Shown: positions 46,024 through 57,253, counted from the first letter of the stretch. The stretch is 64,000 nucleotides of DNA from Sarcina ventriculi (GCF_900456775.1 NZ_UAUL01000011.1:62001-126000), one strand, 5' to 3'. Translations and numbers: made by a program. The notes: generated by a model not told the origin, from the letters alone.

Positions 46024-46488
46024 TTATAGTATTTCTAAGATTTCAACAGTATATTTTTCACCTGGAGCATCAACTTCAACTATATCTCCAACTTTCTTAC
46101 CACTTAAAGCTTTACCTAAATCAGATTCAACACTTATACACATGTTTTCAAGATCTACATCTAAGGTAGTTACAAGAGTGATGGTATCTTCAAAATCATC
46201 TTCTATAAATTTAATTCTAGCTTTTCCGTTTATGCCTAAAAAGGATTTATCTAAACTATTATCATCAACTATAATTGCAGTTGAAATCATGTTTAATAGG
46301 TACTGAATTCTGTTATCATTTTCTCTATAATTTTCACAAGCCGCCTTATATTCAGCATTTTCTGACCTGTCACCGTGAGCTGCTGCAATTAATTTTTCTT
46401 TTGCTATTTCAGCTCTCTTTACTGTCATTCTGTAATCTAATTCATCTCTTAATTTTTTTAAGTTTTCTTCTGTTAATTTTTTATTCAT
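46024..46488 (-). CDS. GreA/GreB-family transcription elongation factor
   Basis: 154 residues. N-terminal coiled-coil (MNKKLTEENLKKLRDELDYR, AEIAKEKLIAAAHGDRSENAEYKAA, with acidic DRSENAEY tip) and C-terminal FKBP-like domain (GKALSGKKVGDIVEV, GEKYTVEILEI). Gre factors enter the RNA polymerase channel and trigger cleavage of backtracked RNA. The sequence departs from canonical GreA in spacing, so it may be a secondary paralog. Start chosen at the ATG 7 bases after GGAGG; a longer frame would include that site. pnuC lies 110 bases downstream on the same strand. Confidence 0.88.
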   Translation of the reverse strand: MNKKLTEENLKKLRDELDYRMTVKRAEIAKEKLIAAAHGDRSENAEYKAACENYRENDNRIQYLLNMISTAIIVDDNSLDKSFLGINGKARIKFIEDDFEDTITLVTTLDVDLENMCISVESDLGKALSGKKVGDIVEVDAPGEKYTVEILEIL

Positions 46489-46687
46489 GAAATTTACCTC
46501 CATTAATATACATTATTTTATATTATATCATTAAATAATGTGGTGATAAAAAATTTTATTTAAAAAAATGTTAATGGTAAATTAATTGAAAATTTACAAT
46601 AAATATATATATTGTTGTTATAATAATTGTAAATAAGATTGTTTAAAGTAGTATAATTTATATTTTAAAATTAGGGGGGTTTTTAAA

Positions 46688-46873
46688 ATGTATAAGTACC
46701 TTTGTGTTGAAGCTAACAGTAAAAATATGATAAAACAAGCTAATCATAGAGAAATTATAGAATCTTATAGTAAAGAAGAGTGGAGATTTATAAGTGCAAT
46801 ACCCACAAAATTTGACCCGACATTTGGCTCACCAACGAAATTTGATTTGATTTTTGAAAAAACAATTGATTAG
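46688..46873 (+). CDS. DUF4177 family protein, 61 aa
   Basis: Short alpha/beta protein: MYKYLCVEANSKN, HREIIESYSKEEWRFISAIP, then a loop and FDLIFEKTID. This is the typical DUF4177 layout (Y-x-Y start, W-R-F-I centre, final strand). The loop contains a near-duplicate, PTKFDPTFGS then PTKFDLI. GGGGGG precedes the ATG. No function known. Confidence 0.8.
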   Translation: MYKYLCVEANSKNMIKQANHREIIESYSKEEWRFISAIPTKFDPTFGSPTKFDLIFEKTID

Positions 46874-46880
46874 GAAACAT

Positions 46881-46910
46881 ACTAGTGTTAAAAAATAACA
46901 CTAGTTAAAA
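46881..46910 (+). terminator. Weak hairpin after the DUF4177 gene
   Basis: ACTAGTGTTA pairs with TAACACTAGT around AAAAA, without a proper T tail. May act as an RNA-stabilising stem rather than a terminator. Confidence 0.4.
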
Positions 46911-46991
46911 ATTAAAATCTTATATTTGATTTTAAAGTACATATATTTTACACTTTATATTGATCTAATAAAATTTTAAGGAGTAGTACAT

Positions 46992-47327
46992 ATGGGAATT
47001 ATAAAGTCTATTATTTATTTTATAATAGCTGGAATATTTGAGATAGGAGGTGGATATCTTATTTGGCTTTGGCTTAGAGAAGGTAAAACATTTTGGTTTG
47101 CAATCTTGGGAGGGATTATTTTAATATTGTACGGAATAATACCAACATTTCAACCTAAAACGGATAGTTTTGGGAAGATTTATGCAGCCTATGGAGGAAT
47201 TTTTATTGTACTTTCAATTTTATGGGGATGGAAGGTTGAAAAAATAGTTCCTGACAAATTTGATATATTAGGTGGAATAATTGCTTTGATTGGAAGTGCT
47301 ATTATAATGTATGCACCTAGAGGATAA
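46992..47327 (+). CDS. YnfA family membrane protein (UPF0060)
   Basis: 111 residues, four transmembrane helices: [25 protein letters not shown] (TM1 and loop), [38 protein letters not shown] and [20 protein letters not shown]. Motifs [18 protein letters not shown]-type and the length fit YnfA exactly. Small transporter-like protein of the drug/metabolite class, precise substrate unclear. AAGGAG precedes the ATG. Confidence 0.9.
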   Translation: MGIIKSIIYFIIAGIFEIGGGYLIWLWLREGKTFWFAILGGIILILYGIIPTFQPKTDSFGKIYAAYGGIFIVLSILWGWKVEKIVPDKFDILGGIIALIGSAIIMYAPRG

Positions 47328-47352
47328 TTTATAGATTATTTTTTATATAAAG

Positions 47353-47389
47353 AACACACTTACATAGTCTTAAGTGTGTTTGTTTTTTT
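47353..47389 (+). terminator. Terminator after the YnfA-family gene
   Basis: AACACACTTA (47353-47362) pairs with TAAGTGTGTT (47371-47380), then a T-rich tail. Confidence 0.9.
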
Positions 47390-47523
47390 AGTAAAAATAA
47401 AAAGATAAAAAATACATTAAACGCTATGACTTTTTATTAAACTGTAAATGTAGTATAATTTTTAAATAGTAGAATTTTAAAAGCTTAGCGTAGGCTGTTT
47501 ATATATAAGGATGGTGGTTTAAA

Positions 47524-50229
47524 TTGGGTTTAACTCCAATGATGAAGCAATATTTTGAGATAAAGGAAAACTATAAAGATTGTATCTTATTTTTTAGACT
47601 TGGAGATTTTTATGAAATGTTTTTTGAAGATGCAGAAATTGCATCAAGAGAATTAGAACTTGTTTTAACAGGTAGAGATTGTGGGTTAGAAAACAGGGCT
47701 CCTATGTGTGGGATTCCATTTCATGCAGCTAATTCTTATATAGGAAGATTAATTTCTAAGGGATATAAGGTTGCAATTTGTGAACAAGTAGAGGATCCTA
47801 AAAGTGTTAAGGGAATAGTTAAAAGAGATGTTATAAAGATTATAACGCCAGGAACTTATATAGATGATTCTTTTATTGATGATAGTAAAAATAATTATAT
47901 AATGTCTATATATTTAGATGAAGAAAATAATAATTTTTCAATAGCAGTCACTGATATTTCAACAGGGGAATTTTTAACTACAGAAACTTTTTTAACTAGT
48001 GATTCTCTAATTTTAGATGAGATATCTAAATTTACTCCTAAAGAAATAATAATTTGTGAAACTTTAAAAGAAGAATTAATTCGTGATATAAAATTTACTG
48101 TTCCAGCTTTAGTTACTAAAAAGGGGATAACATATTTTAAAGATGATGAAAATTCTATTTTGGATATGCAATTTAAAGAAGACAAAGATAAGTTAACCCC
48201 TCTTACCTATAAAGCATCTTTAGCACTTGTTAAGTATATTTTAGATACTCAAAAGATAAGTTTAAGTAACATAAATAAAATAACAGTTTATAATATTAAA
48301 GATTATATGACTATAGATTTAAATACTAGGCGTAATTTAGAACTTACAGAAAATTTAAGAGAAAATACTAAAAAAGGTTCTCTTTTATGGGTTTTAGATA
48401 AAACAAAGACATCTATGGGTAGTAGAAATTTAAGAAGATGGATTGAAGAACCACTTATAAACAAAGAAAAAATTCAAGAGAGATTAGACGGAGTTTATGA
48501 ACTTTTTAGCAATATTTATTTAAATGATAATTTAAGGGAAGCTTTAGATGATATTTATGATATAGAAAGAATATTAGGAAAAATTTCAAATAAAAATGTG
48601 AATGCTAAAGACTTGATTGTTTTAAAATCATCCATTGAAAAAATACCAAATATTAAGTCAATTTTAAAAGATACTAATTCTAAGCTTTTAAATGAATATT
48701 ACAATAGTTTAGATGAGCTTCGAGATATTTACTCTCTTTTAGAGGAATCAATTTCAAATGAACCTCCTTTAACTATTAAAGATGGAGATATCATAAAGGA
48801 TGGATTTAATGAAATTATAGATGAACTTAGAGAGGCTAAAACTAATGGGAAAAATTGGATATCAACTTTGGAGGCTAATGAAAGAGAAGTTACGGGTATA
48901 AAGTCTTTAAAAGTTGGTTATAATAAAGTATTTGGATATTATATAGAAATATCAAAAGCGAATTTCAATCTAATTCCTGAGGGGAGATATATAAGAAAAC
49001 AAACATTATCTAATGCTGAGAGATATATAACACAAGAATTAAAAGAAATGGAAGAAAAAATATTAGGTGCTAGTGAAAAATTGGTTTCTATTGAATATGA
49101 TGTTTTTGTTGATATAAGAAATCGAGTTGAAGAGCAAATAGATAGATTGAAATTAACTGCTAAAACTATAGCAAATTTAGATTGTATAAGTAATTTGGCG
49201 TATGTCGCTTTAGAAAATGGATATATTAAACCAAATCTTAATGATAAAGGTTTTATCGAAATTAAAGATGGAAGACATCCTGTTGTTGAAAATGTAATCG
49301 AAAAAGGCGAATTTGTTTCAAATGATACATTCATAAATAGAGATGATGAACAACTTTTAATAATAACAGGACCTAATATGGCGGGAAAATCAACTTATAT
49401 GCGTCAAGTTGCCATAATAACTTTAATGTGTCAAATAGGAAGTTTTGTACCAGCTTCTAGTTGTAATATAAGTATTGTTGATAAGATATTTACAAGAATA
49501 GGTGCATCTGATGATTTAGCAGGTGGAAAAAGTACATTTATGGTTGAGATGTGGGAGGTTTCTAATATTTTAAAAAATGCTACAAGAAACAGCTTAGTTT
49601 TATTAGATGAAGTAGGGCGAGGTACTAGTACTTATGACGGGCTTAGTATAGCATGGTCTGTTATAGAGTATATATGTTCAAATAATGATTTAAAATGTAA
49701 AACACTTTTTGCAACTCACTATCATGAACTTACAAGCCTTGAGGGAAAAATAAGTGGTGTTAAAAACTACTCAGTTCAAGTAAAAGAAGTTGAAAATTCC
49801 ATAATATTTTTAAGAAAGATAGTTGCAGGCGGAGCTGATGAATCTTATGGTATAGAAGTTGCAAAACTTGCTGGAATACCAAATGTTGTTATAGATAGAG
49901 CAAAAGAGATTTTAAAAACATTAGAAGCAAATTCTCCTAAAAATAATTTAAAAACAGATATTATAGAAGATAAGATTAGTAAAGAGGTTTCTTGCGAGAA
50001 GGATTCTATTTTATATGATAAACAACAATCAGATGTTAAAGAACATGAAATAAAACATAAAAAAAGAAAAGACAATTTTATAGATGGTGGACTTCAATTA
50101 GATTTTAATTCTATTGCAAAAGATAGCTTTTTAAATGAAATTGCAGATACTGATGTTTTAAGTTTAAATCCTATGGAAGCTATGAATAAACTGTATAATT
50201 TTATAAAGGAAGCTAAAAAACTTATTTAA
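47524..50229 (+). CDS. mutS: DNA mismatch repair protein MutS
   Basis: 901 residues, start TTG after GGTGG. N-terminal mismatch-binding domain with [12 protein letters not shown] (Phe-x-Glu site), connector and lever regions, then the ATPase with [13 protein letters not shown] Walker [15 protein letters not shown] Walker B and FATHYHELT. The C-terminal tail has a charged spacer (about 780-855) before a final helical dimer segment. It recognises base mismatches and recruits MutL. First gene of the mutS-mutL-miaA-hfq run; 17 bases separate it from mutL. Confidence 0.97.
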   Translation: MGLTPMMKQYFEIKENYKDCILFFRLGDFYEMFFEDAEIASRELELVLTGRDCGLENRAPMCGIPFHAANSYIGRLISKGYKVAICEQVEDPKSVKGIVKRDVIKIITPGTYIDDSFIDDSKNNYIMSIYLDEENNNFSIAVTDISTGEFLTTETFLTSDSLILDEISKFTPKEIIICETLKEELIRDIKFTVPALVTKKGITYFKDDENSILDMQFKEDKDKLTPLTYKASLALVKYILDTQKISLSNINKITVYNIKDYMTIDLNTRRNLELTENLRENTKKGSLLWVLDKTKTSMGSRNLRRWIEEPLINKEKIQERLDGVYELFSNIYLNDNLREALDDIYDIERILGKISNKNVNAKDLIVLKSSIEKIPNIKSILKDTNSKLLNEYYNSLDELRDIYSLLEESISNEPPLTIKDGDIIKDGFNEIIDELREAKTNGKNWISTLEANEREVTGIKSLKVGYNKVFGYYIEISKANFNLIPEGRYIRKQTLSNAERYITQELKEMEEKILGASEKLVSIEYDVFVDIRNRVEEQIDRLKLTAKTIANLDCISNLAYVALENGYIKPNLNDKGFIEIKDGRHPVVENVIEKGEFVSNDTFINRDDEQLLIITGPNMAGKSTYMRQVAIITLMCQIGSFVPASSCNISIVDKIFTRIGASDDLAGGKSTFMVEMWEVSNILKNATRNSLVLLDEVGRGTSTYDGLSIAWSVIEYICSNNDLKCKTLFATHYHELTSLEGKISGVKNYSVQVKEVENSIIFLRKIVAGGADESYGIEVAKLAGIPNVVIDRAKEILKTLEANSPKNNLKTDIIEDKISKEVSCEKDSILYDKQQSDVKEHEIKHKKRKDNFIDGGLQLDFNSIAKDSFLNEIADTDVLSLNPMEAMNKLYNFIKEAKKLI

Positions 50230-50246
50230 AAAGGAGGTTTTAAATT

Positions 50247-52235
50247 TTGGCAAGAATAAATATTTTAGATGCACAAACCTCAAATAAAATTGCTGCAGGA
50301 GAAGTTGTTGAAAGACCTGTATCTGTTGTTAAGGAGCTTGTAGAAAATTCATTAGATGCAGAGGCTAAAAATATAACAATTGAAATACAAGAAGGTGGAC
50401 AAAAACTTATAAGAGTTATTGATGATGGATATGGTATTCATATAGAAGATTTAAAAAAAGCTTTTACACCTCATGGAACAAGCAAGATAAGTTGTGTTGA
50501 TGATATATTTTCTATAAATACATTAGGATTTAGAGGTGAAGCATTACCAAGTATTGCTTCTGTCTCTAAAGTTAATATAAAGAGTAAGTACAAAGAATGT
50601 AGTATTGGAAAAGAGTTGATTTTAAACACAGGAGAGGAAGTTAGTTTTTTAGATTCCCCAATTTCAAAAGGAACGCAAATGGAAGTTCGAGATTTATTTT
50701 TTAATATTCCAGCTAGATTGAAATTTTTAAAAACAACTACAAGAGAGGGAAGTTTAATTGTAGATTTAGTAAATAAATTAGCCTTAGCAAATCCAGATGT
50801 TTCTTTTAAATTATTCAATAACAACAAAAAGTCAGTAAATACTTACGGAAATGGTAACTTGTTAGATACTATAAGGAGTGTTTATGATAAAAAAACATCA
50901 GAAAATATAACATATTTTGAAGAACACAAAGATACAATATCAGTCTATGGATATATAGGAAATGAAACTTTAGCTAGAGGTTCTAGAAATAATGAAATAA
51001 TGTTTGTAAATAAAAGATATATTAAAAATAAAGCAATAAATGTGGCTGTTGAAAATGCCTTTAAATCCTTTAATGTAACAAATAAGTTTCCTTTTTATAT
51101 AATGTTTATAGAAATTTATCCAGAACTTATTGATGTAAATATTCACCCTACAAAATCGGAAATACGTTTTAAAGATGAAAGATTTGTTTTTAAGACTGTG
51201 TTTGATGCTATACATACAGCTTTAAGAAAAAGTATAGAAGGTGAATTTAATGTTGAAGAGGAAGAAACACCTTTTAAAATAAATAAGTTTGAAGTAAACC
51301 AATTATCTTTAGATAGTGAAATAGATAAATTAAATTCATTAAAAGAAATTATCTCAAAATCGAATTATGAAAAAACAAATAAACAACCAAATGATTTAAG
51401 TTATTATAATTCAGTAAAAAAAGATGATTATTTTAGTGATGAGCAAAATTTAGAAAAGAACATTGAAAATTCAAATATAATAAAAGAAAATTTAGAAAAT
51501 GTTATTTTAACTGATAATGCTTTGGAAGAATGTTCACCTATTAGTTTATATGATACTAATAAGGATAAGGAAAACATAATTTATGATACAAAATCTAGAG
51601 ATAGCTATGAACTCAAAGAATCAAAACAAAATACAATATTCACTAAAAAAGCAAAATTTCCAAAACTTAAAGTAATAGGACAATTTAATAAAACTTATAT
51701 AATAGCAGAATATGATTCGGTTATGTACTTAATAGACCAACATGCAGCTCATGAAAAAGTTTATTTTGAAAAATATAAGAAAAGTATTGAAGAAGCTAAG
51801 GTGGAAATTCAGCCATTGGTACTTCCAATACTTTTAGAACTTACATTAGATGATTTTGCATATTTTATTGAAAATAAAGAAGTCTTCAAAGAAGCAGGTT
51901 TTAAGGCAGAGGAATTTGGTGATGATTCAGTAAGAATTAGTGAAGTTCCATATTTTCTAGGAAAATTAAATGCAAAAGAATTATTTTTATCTATAATTAA
52001 TAATTTAAGAAATTTAGGTTCAGGGAAGACAACTGAAGTTAAATTTAACAAAATAGCATCACTTGCATGCAAAGCGGCTGTTAAAGCAAATGATGTCTTA
52101 AATGTATTAGAAATGGAAAAACTTATAGATGATTTACGATATTTAGATGATCCATTTAACTGTCCTCATGGAAGACCCACCATTATAAAATTTACAAGTT
52201 ACGATTTGGATAAAAAATTTAAAAGAATACTGTAA
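50247..52235 (+). CDS. mutL: DNA mismatch repair endonuclease MutL
   Basis: 662 residues, start TTG after AAGGAGG. GHKL ATPase at the N-terminus: [31 protein letters not shown] and [10 protein letters not shown] variable linker of about 150 residues follows. The C-terminal domain has the endonuclease metal motif [12 protein letters not shown] and the second site CPHGRPTI, so this is a nicking MutL. It carries out strand incision after MutS recognition. Embedded in the mutS operon; miaA starts 14 bases after the stop. Confidence 0.97.
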   Translation: MARINILDAQTSNKIAAGEVVERPVSVVKELVENSLDAEAKNITIEIQEGGQKLIRVIDDGYGIHIEDLKKAFTPHGTSKISCVDDIFSINTLGFRGEALPSIASVSKVNIKSKYKECSIGKELILNTGEEVSFLDSPISKGTQMEVRDLFFNIPARLKFLKTTTREGSLIVDLVNKLALANPDVSFKLFNNNKKSVNTYGNGNLLDTIRSVYDKKTSENITYFEEHKDTISVYGYIGNETLARGSRNNEIMFVNKRYIKNKAINVAVENAFKSFNVTNKFPFYIMFIEIYPELIDVNIHPTKSEIRFKDERFVFKTVFDAIHTALRKSIEGEFNVEEEETPFKINKFEVNQLSLDSEIDKLNSLKEIISKSNYEKTNKQPNDLSYYNSVKKDDYFSDEQNLEKNIENSNIIKENLENVILTDNALEECSPISLYDTNKDKENIIYDTKSRDSYELKESKQNTIFTKKAKFPKLKVIGQFNKTYIIAEYDSVMYLIDQHAAHEKVYFEKYKKSIEEAKVEIQPLVLPILLELTLDDFAYFIENKEVFKEAGFKAEEFGDDSVRISEVPYFLGKLNAKELFLSIINNLRNLGSGKTTEVKFNKIASLACKAAVKANDVLNVLEMEKLIDDLRYLDDPFNCPHGRPTIIKFTSYDLDKKFKRIL

Positions 52236-52249
52236 GGAGAAACTTAAAA

Positions 52250-53194
52250 ATGACTATAAAAAATAACAATCTTTTAATAATTGCAGGTCCTACATCTGTT
52301 GGAAAAAGTGACATATCAGTTTCTCTAGCAAAGGAATTAAATGGAGAGATAATTTCAACAGATTCAATGCAAATTTACAAATATATGGACATTGGTTCTG
52401 CTAAAATAACAAAAGAAGAAATGCAAGGAATTCCTCACTATCTAATAGATTTTTTAGAACCTAAAGAGGAATTTAGTGTATCTGAGTTTAAGGATTTAGC
52501 AAAAGCAAAAATAGAGGATATCCAATCAAGAGGCAAGTTACCAATATTAGTTGGAGGTACAGGTCTTTATATAAATTCTTTAATATGCAATATGAATTTC
52601 ACAGAAAGTTCAAAAGATGAAAAATATCGAGAATATCTTTATAATTTAGCTAAAGAAAAGGGAAATCAGTATGTTCATAACATGCTTTATGATATTGATA
52701 TAGAAAGTTTTAACTCAATCCATTTTAATAATTTAAAAAGAGTTATAAGAGCTTTAGAAGTTTATAAAATAACGAATAAGCCATTTAGTTCTTTTAAAGA
52801 AGACCAGAATAATATTTATGAAAGTCCGTATAATATATATTATTATGTTCTTAATATGGATAGAGAAAAACTTTATTGTAGAATAAACAAGAGAGTTGAT
52901 ATGATGCTTGAAAAAGGTCTTTTAGAAGAAGTAAAATCTTTGAAAAATATGGGACTTATAGCAGATATGCAATCTATGAAAGGCATTGGTTATAAGGAAC
53001 TATTATATTATTTAGATGATAAAATATCATTTGAAGAAGCTGTAGAAATGATTAAACAAGGAAGTAGAAATTATGCTAAAAGACAATTAACATGGTTTAG
53101 AAAAGATCCAAGGGCTATTTTTATAAATAAGGATGATTTTATGGATGATAAAGAAATAATTACTAAAATTATTGGTGACATAAAAAAATCTTAG
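52250..53194 (+). CDS. miaA: tRNA dimethylallyltransferase
   Basis: 314 residues. P-loop [10 protein letters not shown] at the N-terminus, followed by [31 protein letters not shown] and [11 protein letters not shown] near the C-terminus, all diagnostic for MiaA. It transfers a dimethylallyl group to A37 of tRNAs reading UNN codons, improving decoding accuracy. AAGGAG precedes the ATG. Its place between mutL and hfq is the usual order in many bacteria. Confidence 0.97.
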   Translation: MTIKNNNLLIIAGPTSVGKSDISVSLAKELNGEIISTDSMQIYKYMDIGSAKITKEEMQGIPHYLIDFLEPKEEFSVSEFKDLAKAKIEDIQSRGKLPILVGGTGLYINSLICNMNFTESSKDEKYREYLYNLAKEKGNQYVHNMLYDIDIESFNSIHFNNLKRVIRALEVYKITNKPFSSFKEDQNNIYESPYNIYYYVLNMDREKLYCRINKRVDMMLEKGLLEEVKSLKNMGLIADMQSMKGIGYKELLYYLDDKISFEEAVEMIKQGSRNYAKRQLTWFRKDPRAIFINKDDFMDDKEIITKIIGDIKKS

Positions 53195-53238
53195 GTTTAT
53201 AATAGTTATAACACATTATTAGTTGGAGGTTATATTTC

Positions 53239-53469
53239 ATGAATAAAGCAGTAAACAATTTACAAGATATTTTCTTAAACAATGCTAGAAAAGATAAAAT
53301 ACATGTTTCTATATTTTTAGTAAATGGTGTTCAACTGAAAGGTTATGTAAAGGGATTTGATAGTTTTACGGTTGTTTTAGATAGTGAAGGAAGACAACAA
53401 TTAGTTTATAAACATGCAATAAGCACTATATCACCAGCTAAACAAATACTATTTAATAATGAACAATAA
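53239..53469 (+). CDS. hfq: RNA chaperone Hfq
   Basis: 76 residues, one Sm-like domain. Sm1 region [23 protein letters not shown] (split) and Sm2 core [12 protein letters not shown] are intact. Forms a hexamer that binds small RNAs and U-rich RNA ends. It lacks the long acidic tail of enteric Hfq, as usual in Firmicutes. TTGGAGG precedes the ATG. Terminator follows at once. Confidence 0.96.
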   Translation: MNKAVNNLQDIFLNNARKDKIHVSIFLVNGVQLKGYVKGFDSFTVVLDSEGRQQLVYKHAISTISPAKQILFNNEQ

Positions 53470-53485
53470 TAGTTAATAACAGTAA

Positions 53486-53521
53486 TAGGCAAATTATTTT
53501 TATAATTTGCCTAATTTTTTT
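53486..53521 (+). terminator. Terminator of the mutS-hfq operon
   Basis: TAGGCAAATTA pairs with TAATTTGCCTA, then a T7 tail. Confidence 0.92.
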
Positions 53522-53572
53522 GCCTATGATAATATAAGAATAATAAAACTACTCGGAGGATTAAAAAAAAAT

Positions 53573-54853
53573 ATGCTAAAAGAAACTATAGAACTTTTAA
53601 AAAAAACTTATAGATTTAGTGATGAAACTTTAAATATTTATGAAAAAGCTATTAAAGATGTAGAAGAAGAATTTAAGATGTATGATAAGATACGTGAATT
53701 TAATCAAGTTAAAATTTTAAGAGCTTTCCAAGAAGAAAGGATATCAGATAGTCATTTTACAAACTCATCTGGCTATGGATATGGAGATATAGGACGTGAT
53801 TCTTTAGACTTAGTTTACGCAAAAGTGTTTAATTGTGAAAAAGCTTTAGTTAGACCTCACTTTGTAAATGGTACTCATGCAATTGGGGCAGCTCTTATGG
53901 GAAATCTAAGACCTAATGATACAATGTTAACTATAACAGGAACTCCTTATGATACACTTCACAATATAATAGGAATAAACTGTGATGAAAGTATAGGTTC
54001 TTTAAGGGAATATGGAGTCAATTATAAGCAAGTAGACTTACTTAATGGAAAAATAGATATTGAAAAAGTTAAAGAGATTCTTAAAGAAGATAAATCTATA
54101 AAACTTGTTCATATGCAAAGATCAACAGGATATGGTTGGAGAAATTCATTTTTAGTTGATGAACTTGGAGAAGCTATAAAAGAGGTAAAATCCATAAGAG
54201 ATGATGTCATAGTTTTTGTTGATAACTGCTATGGTGAACTTATAGATACTAAAGAGCCAACAGATGTAGGTGCTGACCTTATGGCAGGTTCTTTAATTAA
54301 AAATATAGGTGGAGGTATTGCTCCAACTGGTGGATATATAGTTGGAAAAGCTAAGTATGTAGATCAAGCATCATATAGATTAACTATACCAGGAATAGGT
54401 GGAGAATGTGGTTCAACATTTGGAGTTATGAGACAAATGTTTCAAGGATTATTCTTAGCTCCTCACATAGCTATTGAGGCTGTTAAAGGTGCAGTATTTT
54501 GTGCGAGAGTTATGGAACTTTTAGGATTTGAAGTATTACCTAAATATAATGAAAAGAGAAGTGATATAATCCAAGCTATTAAATTTAATGATGAGGAGAA
54601 ACTTATAAAATTTTGTAAGGGTATACAAAAAGCCTCTCCAATAGATTCATTCGTTGAGTGTGAACCATGGGATATGCCAGGATATAATGATAAGGTAATA
54701 ATGGCAGCAGGTGCATTTATTCAAGGTTCTTCAATAGAACTTTCAGCTGATGCCCCAATTAGACCACCTTATATTGCATATCTTCAAGGGGGACTTACTT
54801 TTGATCATGCAAAAATAGGAGTTTTAGTTGCTTTAAATAACATATATAAATAA
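53573..54853 (+). CDS. PLP enzyme of the aluminium-resistance / methionine gamma-lyase-like family
   Basis: 426 residues, fold type I PLP enzyme. The PLP Lys lies in GSLIKNIGGG (about residue 243). Other marks are GYGYGDIGRD near residue 65, RPHFVNGTHAIGAAL, QRSTGYGWR, VDNCYGE and PGIGGECGSTFG. The family is annotated as aluminium resistance or methionine gamma-lyase related; its true reaction is unsettled, likely on a sulfur or similar amino acid. The start at ATG 53573 is 9-10 bases past CGGAGGA; the longer frame would begin inside the hfq terminator. Often located just after hfq in Clostridia. Confidence 0.9.
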   Translation: MLKETIELLKKTYRFSDETLNIYEKAIKDVEEEFKMYDKIREFNQVKILRAFQEERISDSHFTNSSGYGYGDIGRDSLDLVYAKVFNCEKALVRPHFVNGTHAIGAALMGNLRPNDTMLTITGTPYDTLHNIIGINCDESIGSLREYGVNYKQVDLLNGKIDIEKVKEILKEDKSIKLVHMQRSTGYGWRNSFLVDELGEAIKEVKSIRDDVIVFVDNCYGELIDTKEPTDVGADLMAGSLIKNIGGGIAPTGGYIVGKAKYVDQASYRLTIPGIGGECGSTFGVMRQMFQGLFLAPHIAIEAVKGAVFCARVMELLGFEVLPKYNEKRSDIIQAIKFNDEEKLIKFCKGIQKASPIDSFVECEPWDMPGYNDKVIMAAGAFIQGSSIELSADAPIRPPYIAYLQGGLTFDHAKIGVLVALNNIYK

Positions 54854-54934
54854 TATTTTTACAACAGTATAAAATATATGAATAATGAAATAGCTAAAAA
54901 TAAATATAAAAGCTGAAAGAAAAGAGGTTAAAAA

Positions 54935-55489
54935 ATGGACGCAATTGAAATGATTAAAGAAAGAAGAAGTATTCGTAAATTCAAAGATAAAAAAGTAGAT
55001 AGAGAAATTATGAGGGAAATTGTAGATATTAGCAGATGGGCACCATCATGGGTAAATTATCAAATAGCAAGATATACGTTAGTTGATGATGAAGAAATTA
55101 TTAAAAAGCTTGCAACTGAAGGTGTTAATGGATTTGTTTATAATATTGATACTTTAAAAAATGCCAAGGGTGTTGCAATTCTTAGTTTTGTTAAAGGCAA
55201 GAGTGGAAAATTAGATTTGGAAAAGGATGATTATGCAACATCAAAAGCAAATGTTTGGGAAGTGTTTGATGCTGGTATAGCATGTCAAACATTTTGTTTA
55301 GCAGCTCATGCAAAAGGTATAGGAACGTGTATTATGGGTGTTATTGATGAAAAATCAATTTCTAAAATTATAAATTTACCTCAAGAAGAAACAGTAGCTG
55401 CACTTATTGTATATGGATATGAAGATGGACATCCATCTCCAACACCAAGAAAAGATATAGATGAAATAATGCGTTTTGTAGATAGATAA
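54935..55489 (+). CDS. Nitroreductase family protein
   Basis: 184 residues, FMN-binding fold. The N-terminal DAIEMIKERRSIRKFKDKK, then RWAPSWVNYQ, GIACQTFCLAAHAKGIGTCIMG and a Pro-rich C-terminus (PSPTPRKDI) fit the NfsA/NfnB-type small nitroreductases. Reduces nitro-compounds, quinones or flavins with NAD(P)H; the physiological substrate is unknown. AAGAGG precedes the ATG. No partner genes. Confidence 0.9.
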   Translation: MDAIEMIKERRSIRKFKDKKVDREIMREIVDISRWAPSWVNYQIARYTLVDDEEIIKKLATEGVNGFVYNIDTLKNAKGVAILSFVKGKSGKLDLEKDDYATSKANVWEVFDAGIACQTFCLAAHAKGIGTCIMGVIDEKSISKIINLPQEETVAALIVYGYEDGHPSPTPRKDIDEIMRFVDR

Positions 55490-55564
55490 AATATAATTAA
55501 ACAATATCGGATATTAAGATTAACTTAGTATTCGATTTTTTTATTATAAATTGTATAAATAAAA

Positions 55565-55644
55565 TTAGATGTTGTAATATAACAAATTATAATGTATACT
55601 TTTATTTATAAGTATTACAAACTTGGTATTACATAAAGTAATAC
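55565..55644 (+). promoter_or_regulatory. Promoter and GTATTAC repeats upstream of the RHH/coiled-coil gene
   Basis: Possible promoter TTAGAT (55565-55570), 17 bases, TATAAT (55588-55593). Beyond it lie GTATTAC at 55612-55618 and 55626-55632 as direct repeats, and the inverted copy GTAATAC at 55638-55644, just before the ribosome site AGGAGA. The copies lie on one face spacing of 12-14 bases. They fit a DNA-binding site for the encoded ribbon-helix-helix protein (inference). Confidence 0.5.
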
Positions 55645-55657
55645 ATATAGGAGAAGT

Positions 55658-56548
55658 ATGGAGAGTAAAAATAAAGAACTTAAAATAAAATCTTTTAGAG
55701 TTGATGAAGAAACTTTTGAAAAATTTAAAAATATAGCTTCTAGTGAGTTTAAAGGTCAAGGACAGTGTTTAGAAGCACTTATAAATCTTTACGAACTTGA
55801 AAATTCAAAGGCTTCTTTAGTTGAAAGAAAGCTTGAGATTGAATCATTTCAAGATTATTTAAATAAAATAAATCAATTGTTTTTGACTTCTCTTCAAATG
55901 AGTAAAGATGCTGAAGTTAGATTTAAGGATGAATACATAAAGCAGCTTAATATAAAGAATAAAACTATAGAGGGACTTCAAAATAGAGAAAAACAACTTT
56001 TGGAAAAAACAAAATTTCTTGAAACTTCTAATAAAGAATTAACTTTTTTTAAGGGGGAGTTAGAAAAAGATAAATCAACTCTTTCCCAATTAGTGGCTAG
56101 GAATCATGATACATTAGAAAGTAATAGACGTGAAATAGAAAAACTTAAGGAATATAAAAAATTTAAAATTGAAAATGAAGATTTAAAGAAAGAAAATTAT
56201 TCCTTAAAAGAAGAATTAAACAGAAAAATTAATGAAAGTAAGAACAAAGCTTTAGAAATTGAAATCATAAATAGAGAAGTTGAATTTTTAAAAAATAGAG
56301 TAGATGAACTAAAAAAAGAGGTTTTAGCTTATAAAGAGCTTGCTTCAGCTATTAAAAATGAGCATTCTAACGAGATAGAAATTTTAGAAAAGAAATATAA
56401 TAAGATTATAGAAAAGGAAACTAAAAAATTAACAGAGTCTTTTAATAAAGAATTAGAACTTGAGAAAAAATCATTTGCTTTAAATTTAAAAATCTTAGAG
56501 GAAGAAAAGCGTATTTTAGAATTACAACTTAAAAATCTTGCCAAATAG
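55658..56548 (+). CDS. Ribbon-helix-helix-like plus long coiled-coil protein
   Basis: 296 residues. The first about 50 (LKIKSFRVDEETFEKFKNIASS, then GQCLEALINLYELE) match the ribbon-helix-helix layout of Arc/MetJ-type DNA-binding domains: one beta strand then two helices. The rest (about 60-296) is almost unbroken Glu/Lys/Leu coiled coil. A DNA-binding head with a long rod suggests a chromosome-organising or replication-linked protein rather than a plain repressor. Its stop codon runs into the lexA operator. TAGGAGA precedes the ATG. Function unknown; the RHH call is by pattern, not by search. Confidence 0.65.
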   Translation: MESKNKELKIKSFRVDEETFEKFKNIASSEFKGQGQCLEALINLYELENSKASLVERKLEIESFQDYLNKINQLFLTSLQMSKDAEVRFKDEYIKQLNIKNKTIEGLQNREKQLLEKTKFLETSNKELTFFKGELEKDKSTLSQLVARNHDTLESNRREIEKLKEYKKFKIENEDLKKENYSLKEELNRKINESKNKALEIEIINREVEFLKNRVDELKKEVLAYKELASAIKNEHSNEIEILEKKYNKIIEKETKKLTESFNKELELEKKSFALNLKILEEEKRILELQLKNLAK

Positions 56549-56586
56549 AACGTAAGTTTGCCACATTTACTACGCTGTGTTAAAAT
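56548..56586 (+). promoter_or_regulatory. lexA promoter with SOS box
   Basis: GAACGTAAGTTTG (56548-56560) fits the Gram-positive LexA pattern GAAC-N4-GTTY. It overlaps a TTGCCA -35 element (56558-56563), which is spaced 17 bases from TAAAAT (56581-56586). LexA bound here would block its own promoter. The box begins on the last base of the preceding stop codon. Confidence 0.75.
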
Positions 56587-56624
56587 ACTTATAGATTAAG
56601 GAAAAAATGGAGGTGAAATTAGTG

Positions 56625-57233
56625 ATGGAGCTTAACGAAAAGCAAAAAGAAGTTTATGATTTTCTTTTAGAATTTACTAAAACAAATGGATACCCACCAT
56701 CTGTGAGAGAAATCTGTAAAGCAGTTTCTTTAAAATCAACATCCACAGTTCATGGGCATTTGAAGCGTTTAGAAAAAAAGGGTCTTATATATAGAGATTC
56801 AACAAAACCTAGAGCTATTGTTATTAATGAAATATCATTAAATAATAATGCAATAAATACTTTAAAAATACCTATAGTAGGAAATATAACAGCAGGTATG
56901 CCTATCTTGGCTACTGAAAATATAGATGGCTCCTTTGAGATTTCACTAAATTCCATAAAACATGATAATAATCTTTTTGCATTAAAGGTTCAAGGACACA
57001 GTATGATAAATGCTGGAATAAATGATGGAGATTTAGCAATAATTGAGCAATGTAATTTTGCAGATAATGGAAAAATTGTTGTGGCGCTTATAAATGATGA
57101 AGCTACGCTTAAAACTTTTTATAAAGAGAAGAATCATATAAGACTTCAACCAGAAAATAATTCAATGGAACCTATAATAGTTAAAGATTGTTCTATTTTA
57201 GGAGTTTTAGTTGGCATATTTAGGACGTTTTAA
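56625..57233 (+). CDS. lexA: LexA repressor
   Basis: 202 residues. Winged helix at the N-terminus ([24 protein letters not shown]-type, [18 protein letters not shown]). The self-cleavage bond lies in ITAGMP (Ala90-Gly91), the nucleophile in GHSM (Ser126) and the general base in ATLKTF (Lys163), so RecA-stimulated autocleavage should work. Represses SOS genes including itself through the box at 56548. GGAGGTGA precedes the start; I use ATG 56625, though the GTG one codon before is possible. Confidence 0.96.
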   Translation: MELNEKQKEVYDFLLEFTKTNGYPPSVREICKAVSLKSTSTVHGHLKRLEKKGLIYRDSTKPRAIVINEISLNNNAINTLKIPIVGNITAGMPILATENIDGSFEISLNSIKHDNNLFALKVQGHSMINAGINDGDLAIIEQCNFADNGKIVVALINDEATLKTFYKEKNHIRLQPENNSMEPIIVKDCSILGVLVGIFRTF

Positions 57234-57253
57234 TTTAAATAAGAGGTGAAAAG

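Noticed and set aside
46016-46306. Plus-strand frame opposite the greA-like gene
   Set aside because: Antisense to a recognised Gre factor and lacking its own ribosome site.
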